A model generated the notes under the pieces. The model was not told where the DNA came from. It worked only from the letters and a program-made list of their open reading frames with translations, and ran no database searches. A stretch of 64,000 nucleotides of DNA from Haloplanus litoreus (GTDB taxonomy: Archaea; Halobacteriota; Halobacteria; Halobacteriales; Haloferacaceae). The DNA lies in the NCBI RefSeq assembly GCF_042677945.1, contig NZ_JBHUDN010000003.1. One strand, 5' to 3'. A program made the position numbers and the translations under genes. This document shows, in pieces, positions 9,801 through 19,039 of the stretch (position 1 is its first letter; every line of letters starts with the position of its first letter).

Positions 9801-11890
9801 AGGTTGTCTGGATCGACGGTGAGTCGGAGGTCGACGGCCTGGACGCCGTCCGGCCGGGCCACCAGCGGGTTCACGTCGAGTTCGAGGATGGCCGGGAAGT
9901 CGGTGACGAGTTGGGCGAGACGTCCCAGCGTCTCGGCGACGGCCGCCTTGTCGACCGGGTCGCGACCCCGAGCGCCGGACAGCAACGGTGCTGCTTTGAT
10001 GTCGTCGAGCATCGTCCGCGCCTCCGACTCGGCGAGCGGGGCGATTCGGACGGCGGTGTCTTCCATCACTTCGACGAAGATGCCGCCGAGGCCGAAGAGG
10101 ACGAGCGGCCCGAACTGCGGGTCGCGGTTCGTCCCCACGATGGTCTCGACGCCGGATTCCATCTCCACCATCTCCTGCACCTGGACGCCGAGAATCGTCG
10201 CGTCCGGCTGGTAGTTGCGCGCCCTGGCGACCAGATCCTCGAAGGCGTCGTACACCTCCTCCCGTGGCACGCCGACTTTCACGCCACCGATGTCGGACTT
10301 ATGAAGGATGTCCGGGCTGACGATTTTCATGACGACCCGATCACCGATCCGCTCGGCGACGTCGAGGGCGTCGACCGGCGAGTCGACGACTTCCCCGGCG
10401 GGCGTCGGAATGCCGTAGGCGTCGAGCAGCGACATGGCCTCGACGCCGAGGCGATTCGTGCCGCGGTCGCTCGCCCGTTCCAACACGTCTCGGGCCGCCT
10501 CGCGGTCCACGTCGTAAGTCGTCGGTTCCGGGAGGTCCCGGTCACGAACGTCGCGGTACCGCGACAGCGTCCCGAGACTCCCGACTGCGCGCGCGGGGTC
10601 GAAGTAGTTGGGGATCCCCGCCTCGTCGAGGACGTCGTCGGCCTGTCGGGCGCGCTCCCCGCCCATCAGACACGTCGTCACGGGCAGGTCGTGGTGTGCC
10701 TGAAGGTCGGCGACGTCGGCGGCCAGGTCGCCGTAGTCGATGGTCGCGGTGGGTGCGGCGATGACCACGGCCGCCCCCACGGCGTCGTCGTCGAGGACGG
10801 CGTCGACGGCCGCGCGCATCCGCTCGTTGTCGGCGTCGCCGATGACGTCCACCGGGTTGTAGACGTTCGCCCCCTCGGGTAGGCGCTCGCGGAGTCGGTC
10901 CAGCGTGTCGCTCCCGAACTCGGCGAGCGACAGGGGTTCCTCGCCGACGGCGTCGGTGGCCATCACCCCCGGGCCGCCGGCGTTGGTGACGACGGCCACC
11001 CCGTCCGTCTCGGGGACGGGTTGACCGGCGAGGACGCGAGCGGCGTCGAAGAGGTCCTGAACGGTGTCGGCGCGGATGACCCCCGCTTCCCGGAGGCCGG
11101 CCTCGTAGGCGCGGTCACGGCCGGCCATCGCCCCCGTATGTGAGGAGGCCGCCTGCGCGCCCGCCTCGGTCCGTCCCGACTTGACGACGACGACGGGCGT
11201 CTCGCGGGTCACCGCCCGGGCGACGTCGACGAACCGGCGACCGTCCTCGATGCTCTCGAGGTAGCCGACGATGACGTCCGTCCCCTCGTCGTCGCCCCAC
11301 GAGTCCACGAAGTCCGCCTCGTCGAGGACGGCCTTGTTGCCGAGCGACACCACGTCCTTGAAGCCGACGCCGTGGTCGGCCGCCCAGTCGAGGACGGCGG
11401 TGACGAACGCGCCGGACTGACTCAGAAAGGAGATGGTGCCGCTGGGAGCCGACCGGGGGGCGAAGGTGGCGTTCAGCCCGACCGGCGTGCTGATGATCCC
11501 GAGGCAGTTCGGACCGACGAGGTTCAGTTCGTACTCCTCGGCGAGGGCGGCCAACTCGCGTTCGCGACCTGCACCCTCGCCGCCAGCCTCGGCGAACCCG
11601 GCGGAGATGACGACCACGTTTCGGATGCCCGCCTCGCCCGCCTCGCGGACGACGTCGAGGACGACGGGCGCCGGCACTGCCACCACGACCAGGTCGGCGC
11701 CCGTCCCTCCGACACCGTCGACGACTTCCAGTCCGCACACCTCGTCCGCGTTCGGGTTGACGGGGACCACCTCGCCCTCGAAGTCGGCGACGAGGTTCTC
11801 GACGAGCGCTCGACCGACCGACCCCGGCCGCTCCGTCGCGCCGACGACGGCGACGCGGTCCGGCGTGAACAACGGGGATAGCTCTCCCAT
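9797..11890 (-). CDS. acd: acetate--CoA ligase (ADP-forming), fused alpha-beta
   Basis: A 697-residue enzyme of the NDP-forming acyl-CoA synthetase family. It converts acetyl-CoA + ADP + Pi to acetate + ATP + CoA, the usual archaeal route of acetate overflow. The N-terminal CoA-binding domain has VVGATERPGSVGRALVENL and the ligase-CoA domain has LVGPNCLGIIST. The SSHTGAMAG segment holds the phosphohistidine region. The C-terminal ATP-grasp domain carries KIVSPDILHKSDIGGVKVG. The length fits the fused haloarchaeal form. The ATG at 11890 is supported by a minus-strand TTTTATG box 27 bp upstream. Confidence 0.94.
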   Translation of the reverse strand: MGELSPLFTPDRVAVVGATERPGSVGRALVENLVADFEGEVVPVNPNADEVCGLEVVDGVGGTGADLVVVAVPAPVVLDVVREAGEAGIRNVVVISAGFAEAGGEGAGRERELAALAEEYELNLVGPNCLGIISTPVGLNATFAPRSAPSGTISFLSQSGAFVTAVLDWAADHGVGFKDVVSLGNKAVLDEADFVDSWGDDEGTDVIVGYLESIEDGRRFVDVARAVTRETPVVVVKSGRTEAGAQAASSHTGAMAGRDRAYEAGLREAGVIRADTVQDLFDAARVLAGQPVPETDGVAVVTNAGGPGVMATDAVGEEPLSLAEFGSDTLDRLRERLPEGANVYNPVDVIGDADNERMRAAVDAVLDDDAVGAAVVIAAPTATIDYGDLAADVADLQAHHDLPVTTCLMGGERARQADDVLDEAGIPNYFDPARAVGSLGTLSRYRDVRDRDLPEPTTYDVDREAARDVLERASDRGTNRLGVEAMSLLDAYGIPTPAGEVVDSPVDALDVAERIGDRVVMKIVSPDILHKSDIGGVKVGVPREEVYDAFEDLVARARNYQPDATILGVQVQEMVEMESGVETIVGTNRDPQFGPLVLFGLGGIFVEVMEDTAVRIAPLAESEARTMLDDIKAAPLLSGARGRDPVDKAAVAETLGRLAQLVTDFPAILELDVNPLVARPDGVQAVDLRLTVDPDNL

Positions 11891-11915
11891 CGGAATGCAC
11901 TTCCCCCGCACGGCG

Positions 11916-11923
11916 CATAAAAT
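11916..11923 (-). promoter_or_regulatory. TATA box of acd
   Basis: A minus-strand TTTTATGC centred about 29 bp upstream of the acd ATG. It is consistent with a leaderless archaeal promoter. Confidence 0.55.
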
Positions 11924-11978
11924 CGTGGGGCAGTTCCCACACGGTTTAGGCCGGCCAAATGTATCGAGAATATGATAA

Positions 11979-11987
11979 TACTTAACC
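11979..11987 (+). promoter_or_regulatory. TATA box of the ZIP transporter gene
   Basis: ATACTTAAC lies about 27-30 bp upstream of the ATG at 12012, within an AT-rich divergent promoter island shared with acd. Confidence 0.55.
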
Positions 11988-12011
11988 CGGTCGGTACCCT
12001 CGGATCGGCCG

Positions 12012-12824
12012 ATGGCTCTGTTCGGGAACGTTATCTTCGTCTTCGTGGCGGGCCTGATAACGGCGCTCGCGACGGGACTCGGGGCGATTCCGTTCTTCCT
12101 CGTCGACGACGTGAGTGACCGCTGGAACGTGGCGCTGTGGGGGCTGGCCTCGGGGATCATGGTTTCGGCGTCGGTGTTCGGACTGGTGTTCGAGGGGCTG
12201 TCGGCCGCCGACTCGCCGCTGGAAATCGTCCCCGGCCTGGTCGCTGGCGTGGTTCTCGTCGTCGTCGCCCACGAGGTAATCGAGGGCTACGAGGTGAGCC
12301 CGCAGAAGTACGAGGAGGCCGACTTCCGGAAACTGCTCCTCATTCTCGGTGTCTTGACAGTCCACAGTTTCCCCGAGGGCGTCGCTGTCGGCGTCTCCTT
12401 CGCCGACCTCGGACTACAGTCGGCGGCGGGGACGACACTCGGCCTGTTCGGCTTCGTCGTCCCCCTGCTCGCGGTGTTCATGACCGTCGCCATCTCCATT
12501 CACAACGTGCCGGAGGGGGTCGCCATCTCGATTCCGCTCCGGACGCTCGGCGTCTCGGAGTGGAAGATGGTCTGGTGGGCCGTCTTCTCGAGTCTCCCGC
12601 AACCGATCGGCGCGGTGATCGCCTTCCTGTTCGTTCGGGTCGCCCGGGAGTTCCTACCCGTCGGCTTCGGCTTCGCCGCCGGCGCCATGATCTATCTCGT
12701 CGTCACGGAGTTCATCCCCGAGGCCCTCGACATCGGTGAGGGCCTCCCCGGTGGGGGGCGACGCGAACTCGCCGCCGGCGTCGCCGTCGGCGTCCTCGCG
12801 ATGGTGCCACTCCTGTTCGTCTAG
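12012..12824 (+). CDS. ZIP family divalent metal transporter
   Basis: A 270-residue protein with about eight hydrophobic helices. Two conserved metal-binding helices are clear: VLTVHSFPEGVAVGVSFAD (HSFPEG) and AISIHNVPEGVAIS (HNVPEG). These are the ZIP-family transport-site signatures for zinc, iron or manganese uptake across the cytoplasmic membrane. A third acidic helix has LVVTEFIPEALD. The specific metal cannot be read from sequence. The start is supported by the TATA box at 11979-11987. The stop overlaps that of the convergent small gene by four bases. Confidence 0.92.
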   Translation: MALFGNVIFVFVAGLITALATGLGAIPFFLVDDVSDRWNVALWGLASGIMVSASVFGLVFEGLSAADSPLEIVPGLVAGVVLVVVAHEVIEGYEVSPQKYEEADFRKLLLILGVLTVHSFPEGVAVGVSFADLGLQSAAGTTLGLFGFVVPLLAVFMTVAISIHNVPEGVAISIPLRTLGVSEWKMVWWAVFSSLPQPIGAVIAFLFVRVAREFLPVGFGFAAGAMIYLVVTEFIPEALDIGEGLPGGGRRELAAGVAVGVLAMVPLLFV

Positions 12825-13105
12825 TGGCTGTGGCCCGTCGCTTCGCCGAAGGTCATACCGAAGCGGTCCTCGAACAGTTCCTCGGCCGTCTCGTTGATCG
12901 CTTCGAGGTCGGCCGGCGCGTCGCCCTCGGCGTGGTGAACCATGGCGTGAGAGCGCTGGACGAACGAGAGGAGCGCGATTTCGGCGACGACCGTCGTCGG
13001 CGTCTCGCCCTGTTCCGCGAGTACGTCGACCAGTCCCTCGGGGAGTTCCAGTTCGTCCGTGTCGCCATCCGGGCCTTCGATAGTGTACGTCTCGGTTTCG
13101 ACCAT
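12821..13105 (-). CDS. small conserved haloarchaeal protein (DUF7545-like)
   Basis: A 94-residue acidic soluble protein beginning METETYTIEGPDGDTDELEL after a start valine. It has a helical central region (EIALLSFVQRSHAMVHHAEG) and a His-containing C-terminus. It resembles a haloarchaeal small-protein family without assigned function. A minus-strand TTATACC at 13125-13132 sits about 25 bp upstream of the ATG at 13105 and supports this start. It converges on the ZIP gene with overlapping stops; a functional link to metals is not shown. Confidence 0.72.
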   Translation of the reverse strand: MVETETYTIEGPDGDTDELELPEGLVDVLAEQGETPTTVVAEIALLSFVQRSHAMVHHAEGDAPADLEAINETAEELFEDRFGMTFGEATGHSH

Positions 13106-13283
13106 GGCGTTACTGCGGACGCACGGTATAAGGGCGTGTGGGAATCGTGCGCTCGTCGGACTCGTCGGTGCCCGTCCCTCCGAGAGACGTCGAGCGCACC
13201 GAATCCGGCGGCCGTCGACCGTCTCTCATCCGTGTGCTCTTCCCGGGTCGCCGACGGCGACTACGCGCGTGGACCGAACCACG

Positions 13284-13625
13284 TCAGGCCGTCGGAGAGT
13301 CGAATACGGGTGTAGGGTCGGTAGCCTGGGTACCGTCACAGACGCGGATACGTCCGTCGGCACGGACGAAGACGTTCCAGTGGTCGATCCTGAAACTGAG
13401 GACGGTATCCGCCTCACCGGATCGCTCGTGTTGCTGGAAGAGTTCGTTCAGAGCGTCGGGGTCGACGTATTCGTGCAACGGTGGCAGTTCTAACGGGTCG
13501 ACATCGGCTGCGGCCGCTACTGCTTCGACGACCGCCTCCGCCGGCGTCCGTGCGCCGTCCCCCTCGTAACGAGAATCGATAACGGGTGTGCACCCGCGGT
13601 AGATAACCATGTGCCCGGAACTCAT
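13284..13625 (-). CDS. HalOD1 output-domain protein
   Basis: A 113-residue protein. The region with TPAEAVVEAVAAAADVDPLELPPLHEYVDPDALNEL followed by FRIDHWNVFVRADGRIRV is the HalOD1 pattern, an archaeal output domain found on response regulators and as stand-alone proteins. Here it stands alone, so it may interact with another regulator. An AATAAC-type box centred about 27 bp upstream of the ATG at 13625 supports the longer start; Met6 at 13610 is the alternative. Confidence 0.78.
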   Translation of the reverse strand: MSSGHMVIYRGCTPVIDSRYEGDGARTPAEAVVEAVAAAADVDPLELPPLHEYVDPDALNELFQQHERSGEADTVLSFRIDHWNVFVRADGRIRVCDGTQATDPTPVFDSPTA

Positions 13626-13944
13626 ACTGTTCCCTTTGTGCGATCCGTTATTACGTTACTGTGTAAGGATTTGACACAGTTCGGGAGACGTACCGGTGGT
13701 ATTAGAAAAACCTCGCCGCCCGTATCCCGCTTCAGCCACCCAGTGCGGCAGTCGCGCGTCGTATCCCTCACGACCACCGACACCGATCACCCAGTCGACT
13801 ACTTCGACGGGATCGGCTCTTCCTGCGGCACGATAGACGCTCTCCGGTTACGATCCCCCCGCAGACGAACCGTCGTCAGTCAGTTCCGGCCGTCGCCGCC
13901 CCCCGTCGGCGACGACGACCGGGACACAGGGGCAGCGATCCGTC
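13626..13944. other. intergenic region, 319 bp
   Basis: The region upstream of the HalOD1 gene and downstream of trxB. Apart from the AT-rich promoter-like segment at about 13646-13685, I see no gene, RNA or repeat. The short frames here lack haloarchaeal coding character. Confidence 0.5.
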
Positions 13945-15015
13945 TCAGTCGTCGCTCTCGGCCGCGGCGGGTTCCTCGGCCGCCGCCCGTTCGCGATCCA
14001 GATCCTCGAGGTAGCCGTCGGCGTCGATGGCCGCCTTACAGCCCATGCCGCCCGCGGTGATGGCCTGCTGGTAGTGGTAGTCGACCACGTCGCCCGCGCC
14101 GAACAGGCCGGGGACGCCCGTCGCCGTCTGGCCGCCACCGTCGCCACCGGCGGTTTCGAGGTAGCCCTCGTCGTCCATCTCCACGTCGAGTCCCTCCAGA
14201 TACTCGGTGTTCGGAGTGTGACCGATGGCGTAGAAGACGGCGCCGGCGTCGAACTCGAACGACTCGGTGTCCGGGTCGTCGAGGTTGTCCGTCGGGTGGC
14301 CCTCGGGGTTGTGGACCATCGTCACCTTGTCGAGACCCTCCTCCCGGGACCCGTGGAGTTCCGTCACCTCGGTGTTCAGTTTCAGTTCGATGTCGCCGTC
14401 GTCGACGTGTTCCATCACGCGGTCGATCCAGTAGTCCTCGGCGCGGAACTCCTCGCGCCGGTGGACCAGATACACCGTCGACGCGAACTTCGTGAGGAAG
14501 ACGGCCTCCTCGCAGGCGGCGTCGCCGCCGCCTACGACGACGATTTTCTCGTCGCGGAAGAAGGCGCCGTCGCAGGTGGCACACGTCGACAGCCCGTAGC
14601 CCATGAGTTCGTCCTCGCCCGGGATGCCGAGGGTGCGCGCACTGGCGCCCGAGGCGGCGATGACGGCGTCCGCCGTGTACTCGTCGCCGTTCGACAGCGT
14701 GACGCGGAAGGTGCGACCCGGACCCGAGTCGCCCGCTACGTCGACCGACTCGATGACGCCGTTTTTCACCTCGGCGCCGAACTTGCGGGCCTGCGATTTC
14801 ATGTTGCTGACCAGTTCCGGCCCGCTGATCCCCTCGGGGAACCCGGGGTAGTTGTCGACGTCCGTCGTCAGCGTCAGCTGCCCGCCGGGTTCGTCGCCCT
14901 CGAACACCAGCGGTTCGTTGTTCGACCGGCCGGCGTAGATGGCGGCCGTGAGTCCCGCGATTCCGCTTCCGGCGACGATGAGACGCCGGTGTTCGACGCC
15001 GTCGCTCTCGCTCAT
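13945..15015 (-). CDS. trxB: thioredoxin-disulfide reductase
   Basis: A 356-residue flavoprotein that reduces thioredoxin or a related disulfide carrier. The FAD-binding motif AGSGIAGLTAAIYAGRS is near the N-terminus, the redox-active STCATCDGAFF (CATC) near residue 150, the pyridine-nucleotide motif VVGGGDAACEEA directly after it, and the second FAD motif GLFGAGDVVD near residue 315. A C-terminal acidic and Ala-rich tail extends about 20 residues beyond the usual end. I chose the ATG at 15015 (MSESDGVEHRRLIVAGSG) because it leaves a normal short leader. The nearest neighbour is the divergent DUF357 gene. Confidence 0.94.
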   Translation of the reverse strand: MSESDGVEHRRLIVAGSGIAGLTAAIYAGRSNNEPLVFEGDEPGGQLTLTTDVDNYPGFPEGISGPELVSNMKSQARKFGAEVKNGVIESVDVAGDSGPGRTFRVTLSNGDEYTADAVIAASGASARTLGIPGEDELMGYGLSTCATCDGAFFRDEKIVVVGGGDAACEEAVFLTKFASTVYLVHRREEFRAEDYWIDRVMEHVDDGDIELKLNTEVTELHGSREEGLDKVTMVHNPEGHPTDNLDDPDTESFEFDAGAVFYAIGHTPNTEYLEGLDVEMDDEGYLETAGGDGGGQTATGVPGLFGAGDVVDYHYQQAITAGGMGCKAAIDADGYLEDLDRERAAAEEPAAAESDD

Positions 15016-15130
15016 ACCGTTCGTTGGTGGGTCGGGCCCATTTAGCTTGCGCTGTCGGGGTCGCGGGCGCACCGGCGCGAAGGCGACGTGGTCACCTATC
15101 TTCTTGTCCCGTCCCCACTCACGGCCGACC

Positions 15131-15415
15131 ATGCCCGCCGACTTACAGGAGAAGACCGACCGCTACGAACGGATGCTGGCGGACGCCCTCGACGCCGCCG
15201 AGGCGCGCCCGCCCGCCGACACGCCCCTCGGGGTCGCCGCCGCGGAGTGCCGCGAGATGGCGACCTCCTACCTCGACGACGGCCGCCACTTCCGCGAGGC
15301 CGACGACCCCGTGAACGCCCTCGCAGCCTACTCCTACGGCTACGGATGGCTCGACGCCGGCGTCCGGATGGGACTGTTCGAGGTGCCGGCGGATACGGAA
15401 CTGTTCACCGTCTGA
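15131..15415 (+). CDS. DUF357 family protein
   Basis: A 94-residue all-helical protein of the archaeal DUF357 family, with the typical pattern ATSYLDDGRHFREADDPVNALAAYSYGYGWLDAGVRMG. The paired helices (repeated Asp-His-Phe and Tyr-Gly-Tyr-Gly-Trp-Leu) resemble a compact TPR-like or HEPN-like bundle. Function is unknown, although the family is widespread in archaea. The ATG at 15131 gives the expected family length. It is divergent from trxB with a 115-bp spacer. Confidence 0.85.
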   Translation: MPADLQEKTDRYERMLADALDAAEARPPADTPLGVAAAECREMATSYLDDGRHFREADDPVNALAAYSYGYGWLDAGVRMGLFEVPADTELFTV

Positions 15416-15511
15416 CTCGGCGAGGGGAGTACTATATGGATCGGTGACCAACGTCTCGACTCGCCCCGCTGGTGTGCGGTAGCGTGACCCACACGGCGAG
15501 GCGGAGCATCC

Positions 15512-16618
15512 ATGTCAGACACACCGGACGTGCAAGCGGACGGGGGTACCGACGTCGAAACCGAAGTCTACGCGCAGTTCGAGACGCGAGCGGGCAACCC
15601 CGCCGTGACACCGGACGGTCGGTTGCTCGTCAGCAACCACCCGTTCCCGTACGAGGACGAACCGACGTATCGCGTCGTCGAGTACGTCGACGACGACACG
15701 GTGCGACCCTTCCCCAACGAGGTGTGGAGTACGCCCCCCGGCGACGACGGCGTCGGGATTCACTCGCTCATCGGCCTCCGTGCCGATCCGGACGGGATGG
15801 TCCGCATCCTCGACATCGGCGACGTGGCGAACGGTCACCTCCCGAAACTCGTCTCGTGGGACACGACGACCGACCGACTCGCCCGCGTCGATCACATCCC
15901 GGCCCACGCGACGACCGAACGCTCCTTCATGCAAGACTTCGCGTACGACGCGGTGCGGAACGCCATCTACATCGCGGATCTAGGGCTGAGCGACGAGCCG
16001 AGCGACCCCGGCGAGCCGGCCCTCGTTGCACTCGACCTGGACACGGGACGGACGCGCCGCGTGATCGAAAGCCACCCGAGCGTCCTGCCCGAGGAAGGCG
16101 TCACACCGGTCATCGAGGGCGAACCGGTGGTGCAGGCGAACGCCGAGGGTGAGTTCGAACCGATCAGCGCGGGGCTGGACGGCATCACGATCGATCCCGC
16201 CTTCGAGTGGGTCTACTACTGTGGTATCACGACCGAGAGCGTCTATCGCGTCCGTGCCGCGGACCTGCTCGACGAGTCGCTCACCGACGCCGAACTCGAC
16301 GCGCGCATCGAGCGCTACGGCGACAAGGAGGTCTGTGACGGCATCACCGTCGACACCGCGGGCAACGTCTACATCACGGACATGACGAACAACGCCATCG
16401 GCGTGACGCGCCCCTCCGGCGAGTACGAGGTCATCGCCAAGGACGACGAGCGGTTCCTGTGGCCCGACGGCTTCTGCTGTGGGCCGGACGGCCACATCTA
16501 CTTCACCGTCACACAGCTCCACCGCGCGCCACCGTTCAATCGTGGCGAGGAGGAGTCGTACACGCCGTTCACGGTGTTCCGATTCGAGAGCTTCGCGCCC
16601 GTCACCGTCGGTCGATAG
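15512..16618 (+). CDS. major royal jelly/yellow-type beta-propeller protein
   Basis: A 368-residue soluble protein with beta-propeller repeats typical of the MRJP/yellow and SMP-30 superfamily, for example NPAVTPDGRLLVSNH, HSLIGLRADPDGMVRILDIG and DGITVDTAGNVYITDMTNNAIGV. The DFAYDAVRNAIYIADLG blade and the GLDGITIDPAFEWVYYCG blade match the MRJP layout. In bacteria and archaea such proteins are often annotated as L-dopachrome tautomerase-related or gluconolactonase-like. No substrate can be inferred. No signal peptide is seen, so it is likely cytoplasmic. It stands alone between DUF357 and the convergent cysS. Confidence 0.82.
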   Translation: MSDTPDVQADGGTDVETEVYAQFETRAGNPAVTPDGRLLVSNHPFPYEDEPTYRVVEYVDDDTVRPFPNEVWSTPPGDDGVGIHSLIGLRADPDGMVRILDIGDVANGHLPKLVSWDTTTDRLARVDHIPAHATTERSFMQDFAYDAVRNAIYIADLGLSDEPSDPGEPALVALDLDTGRTRRVIESHPSVLPEEGVTPVIEGEPVVQANAEGEFEPISAGLDGITIDPAFEWVYYCGITTESVYRVRAADLLDESLTDAELDARIERYGDKEVCDGITVDTAGNVYITDMTNNAIGVTRPSGEYEVIAKDDERFLWPDGFCCGPDGHIYFTVTQLHRAPPFNRGEEESYTPFTVFRFESFAPVTVGR

Positions 16619-16624
16619 CCGACG

Positions 16625-18106
16625 TCAGTACCGGTACGTCGGCCCGTCGTCGCTATCTTCGACCGAGACACCGAGTTCCTCCAGGTCGTCGCGGAGGGCG
16701 TCCGCACGCTCGTAGTTGCCCGCCTCGCGTTCCGCCTCGCGCACGTCGAGGACGAGTTCGATCAGGTCGTCGGCCAGGCGTACGTCGCCGGCCGCGTCGC
16801 CCCCGAAGTCCAGACCGAGGACGTCGCCGCCGAGTTCCTCGAACGTCTCCACCGCTCGTCGCAAGCCCACGTAGTCGTAGGGAGTGCCGCCGTCGACGTG
16901 ACGATTGACCGCCGACGCGAGTTCCAGCAGCGCGGCCGTCGCCTCTCGCACCCCGAAGTCGTCGTTCATCGCCGTCGTGAACTCCTCGCGTGCCGTCTCG
17001 ACGGCCGCGCGCAGGGCTACGTCGTCGGCTTTCGTCCGGGCGTCGACGCTGTCGCAGGCGTCGACGGCCGCCTCGTGTGCGCGTTCGAGACGCTCCCACC
17101 GTTCCTCGGCCTCCGCCATCGCCGCCTCGCCGAAGGTCTGTTTCGAGCCGTAGTTCGTGCTGAGATAGAAGGTTCGGATCACGTTCGGGCCGAACTCCGC
17201 CAGCGCGTCGGCGACGTAGAAGTAGTTGCCGAGGCTGGAACTCATCTTCTCGCCGGCCGTCTCGAGCAGTCCGGTGTGGAGCCAGTAGCGCGCGAACTGC
17301 TGGCCGGTCGCCGCCTCGCTCTGGGCGATTTCGTTCTCGTGGTGGGGGAAGACCAGGTCGTGTCCGCCGACGTGGACGTCGATGGTGTCGTCGAGGTGGG
17401 CCATGCTCATCGCGGAGCACTCGACGTGCCATCCCGGTCGCCCCTCGCCCCACGGGGAGTCCCACGTCTCGCCGGACGGTGGGTGCTCTCCCAGTGGCCG
17501 GTCGTCCGTGCGGTGTTCGGCCACGTCGCTCGGCGCGACGCCGTCGGCCTTCCAGAGCGCGAAATCCGCGGGGTGGCGCTTCTCGGATCGCTCGTCCGGG
17601 TCACCCTGTGCCTCCATCTCGTCGATCCGCTGGTTCGAGAGTTTGCCGTACTCCTCGAACTCGGTCACGTCGAAGTAGACCGACCCCTCGGTTTCGTAGG
17701 CGTACCCGCGGTCGATCAGGCGCTCGACGAGGTCGACGATTTCGGGGATGTGCTCCGAGACCCGCGGGTAGACCGTCGCCCGCTTCAGGTTCAGGCCGCG
17801 CATGTCCGAAACGACCGAGGCGATGAACCCCTCGGCCACGTCGAGTTCCGACTCGCCCAGGTCGTCCTCGCCGACCCGGGCGACGATTTTCTCGTTCACG
17901 TCGGTGAAGTTCTCGACGTGGCGCACGTCGTAGCCGACGTGGGAGAGCCACCGGTGCATCACGTCGGCGTGCGTCCACACCCGAGCGTGACCGAGGTGTG
18001 CGTCGTCCGAGACCGTCAGCCCACAGACGTACAACAGGACTTCCTCGCCCGCTGGCTCGAACTCCTCGCGGTCGCCGGTCAGCGTGTTGGTCACGGACAG
18101 CGTCAT
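16625..18106 (-). CDS. cysS: cysteinyl-tRNA synthetase
   Basis: A 493-residue class I aminoacyl-tRNA synthetase. Seen motifs: YVCGLTVSDDAHLGHARV with the zinc Cys and the HIGH-type HLGH; HVECSAMSMAHL and HHENEIAQSEA with further zinc ligands; and EKMSSSLGNYF, the KMSKS equivalent, near residue 285. A C-terminal helical anticodon region follows. The ATG at 18106 (MTLSVTNTLTGDREEF) fits the family, and a minus-strand AAGTATTAAT box at 18131-18140 lies about 29 bp upstream. Confidence 0.95.
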   Translation of the reverse strand: MTLSVTNTLTGDREEFEPAGEEVLLYVCGLTVSDDAHLGHARVWTHADVMHRWLSHVGYDVRHVENFTDVNEKIVARVGEDDLGESELDVAEGFIASVVSDMRGLNLKRATVYPRVSEHIPEIVDLVERLIDRGYAYETEGSVYFDVTEFEEYGKLSNQRIDEMEAQGDPDERSEKRHPADFALWKADGVAPSDVAEHRTDDRPLGEHPPSGETWDSPWGEGRPGWHVECSAMSMAHLDDTIDVHVGGHDLVFPHHENEIAQSEAATGQQFARYWLHTGLLETAGEKMSSSLGNYFYVADALAEFGPNVIRTFYLSTNYGSKQTFGEAAMAEAEERWERLERAHEAAVDACDSVDARTKADDVALRAAVETAREEFTTAMNDDFGVREATAALLELASAVNRHVDGGTPYDYVGLRRAVETFEELGGDVLGLDFGGDAAGDVRLADDLIELVLDVREAEREAGNYERADALRDDLEELGVSVEDSDDGPTYRY

Positions 18107-18130
18107 TGGACGGGCGTTCCGCGCCAAGGC

Positions 18131-18140
18131 ATTAATACTT
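18131..18140 (-). promoter_or_regulatory. TATA box of cysS
   Basis: Minus-strand AAGTATTAAT about 29 bp from the cysS ATG, in an otherwise GC-rich region. Confidence 0.55.
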
Positions 18141-18150
18141 GAATAAACGC

Positions 18151-18648
18151 TTACGCGGGCACGCTATCGAGGGCGGCTTCGACGACCCGAAGCGCCCGCC
18201 CGCCGTCGCGGCCGCTCACGACGACGACCAGTCGGTCCCCCGCGGTACCGGCGGCGTCCACGTCGATCCCCGCGGCGTCCAGTCGGCCGAGGACTGCCGC
18301 CAGCGCCCGACCGTCCACGTCCCCCGTCGCGGCGAGTGCCGTCTTCGACCCCGCACCCGGGACGACGCCGTGGTCGCCGACGGTCAGGTGAGCCTCGCCG
18401 TCGCCGCCGTCGGGGTCGNNNNNNACCCCGACGCCGCGCTCGACGGTCACGCGCGCGTCGCGAGCGGTCGGGTCACGGGTCGGCAGATCGGCCGCGAACC
18501 GACGAAGTGCGGCCGCGACGGCCTCCTCGCTCGCCTCTAGGTCGAGTCTCCCCGCCGTCGCCCGGTAGTTGACGACGCCCGCCCGGAGCGCCTCCAGCAG
18601 GAACGGTCGCTCCCGAACGGCCTCACGCGTCGCTTCGGCAATCGACAT
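18151..18648 (-). CDS. conserved haloarchaeal protein, interrupted by 6 N
   Basis: A 165-residue protein. An N-terminal helical part (IAEATREAVRERPFLLEALRAGVVNYRATAGRL) resembles a small DNA-binding or regulator helix bundle. It is followed by an alternating alpha/beta segment ending in GDRLVVVVSGRDGGRALRVVEAALDS that looks like an ACT-type regulatory fold. I do not recognise a characterised family. Six unknown bases (18419-18424) keep the frame, at about residue 75. The gene ends just upstream of the cysS promoter in the same direction. A CTTTTGT box at about 18671-18677 may be its promoter. Confidence 0.72.
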   Translation of the reverse strand: MSIAEATREAVRERPFLLEALRAGVVNYRATAGRLDLEASEEAVAAALRRFAADLPTRDPTARDARVTVERGVGXXXDPDGGDGEAHLTVGDHGVVPGAGSKTALAATGDVDGRALAAVLGRLDAAGIDVDAAGTAGDRLVVVVSGRDGGRALRVVEAALDSVPA

Positions 18649-19039
18649 GTCCGCCCGTTCGACGCCGTGGACAAAAGTCCCGCCGACCGCGAAACTGGCA
18701 GTACAGTTACAGAATCTCGCTTCGGATTAGCGTTATTCCGGTCTAGCGCGTGGATGGAAACGCGTCGGTCGGCCCCGCAGACGCTCCGGCTCACCTCCCG
18801 CCTGAAACGGCGTTCGACTACCGCTGCCGACCCGACCCGGCCCGACCCGACGTCGAGTCGGTCCGCTCCCGCTCCCGCTCCGAGAGATATCCGACTCTCC
18901 CGTTGCTCACCGCGAGCACCTCACTCGCGATGCGCAGGGAGACACCCTCGGCGGTGTCGGCCCGGAACCAGGTGGTGAGGTCGCCGACCCCGCGACACCA
19001 CACCGACCGTTATACGTCCCGGCGGCGAACCGCACGCGC
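18649..19039. other. intergenic region, 391 bp, with promoter of SDR gene
   Basis: A divergent intergenic region. TTATAC at 19010-19015 lies about 27 bp before the SDR start at 19040 and is a good TATA box. A TTTTG-type box faces the minus-strand gene at the other end. Between them is GC-rich sequence with short CCCGAC and CTCCCG repeats, with nothing I can assign. Confidence 0.5.
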
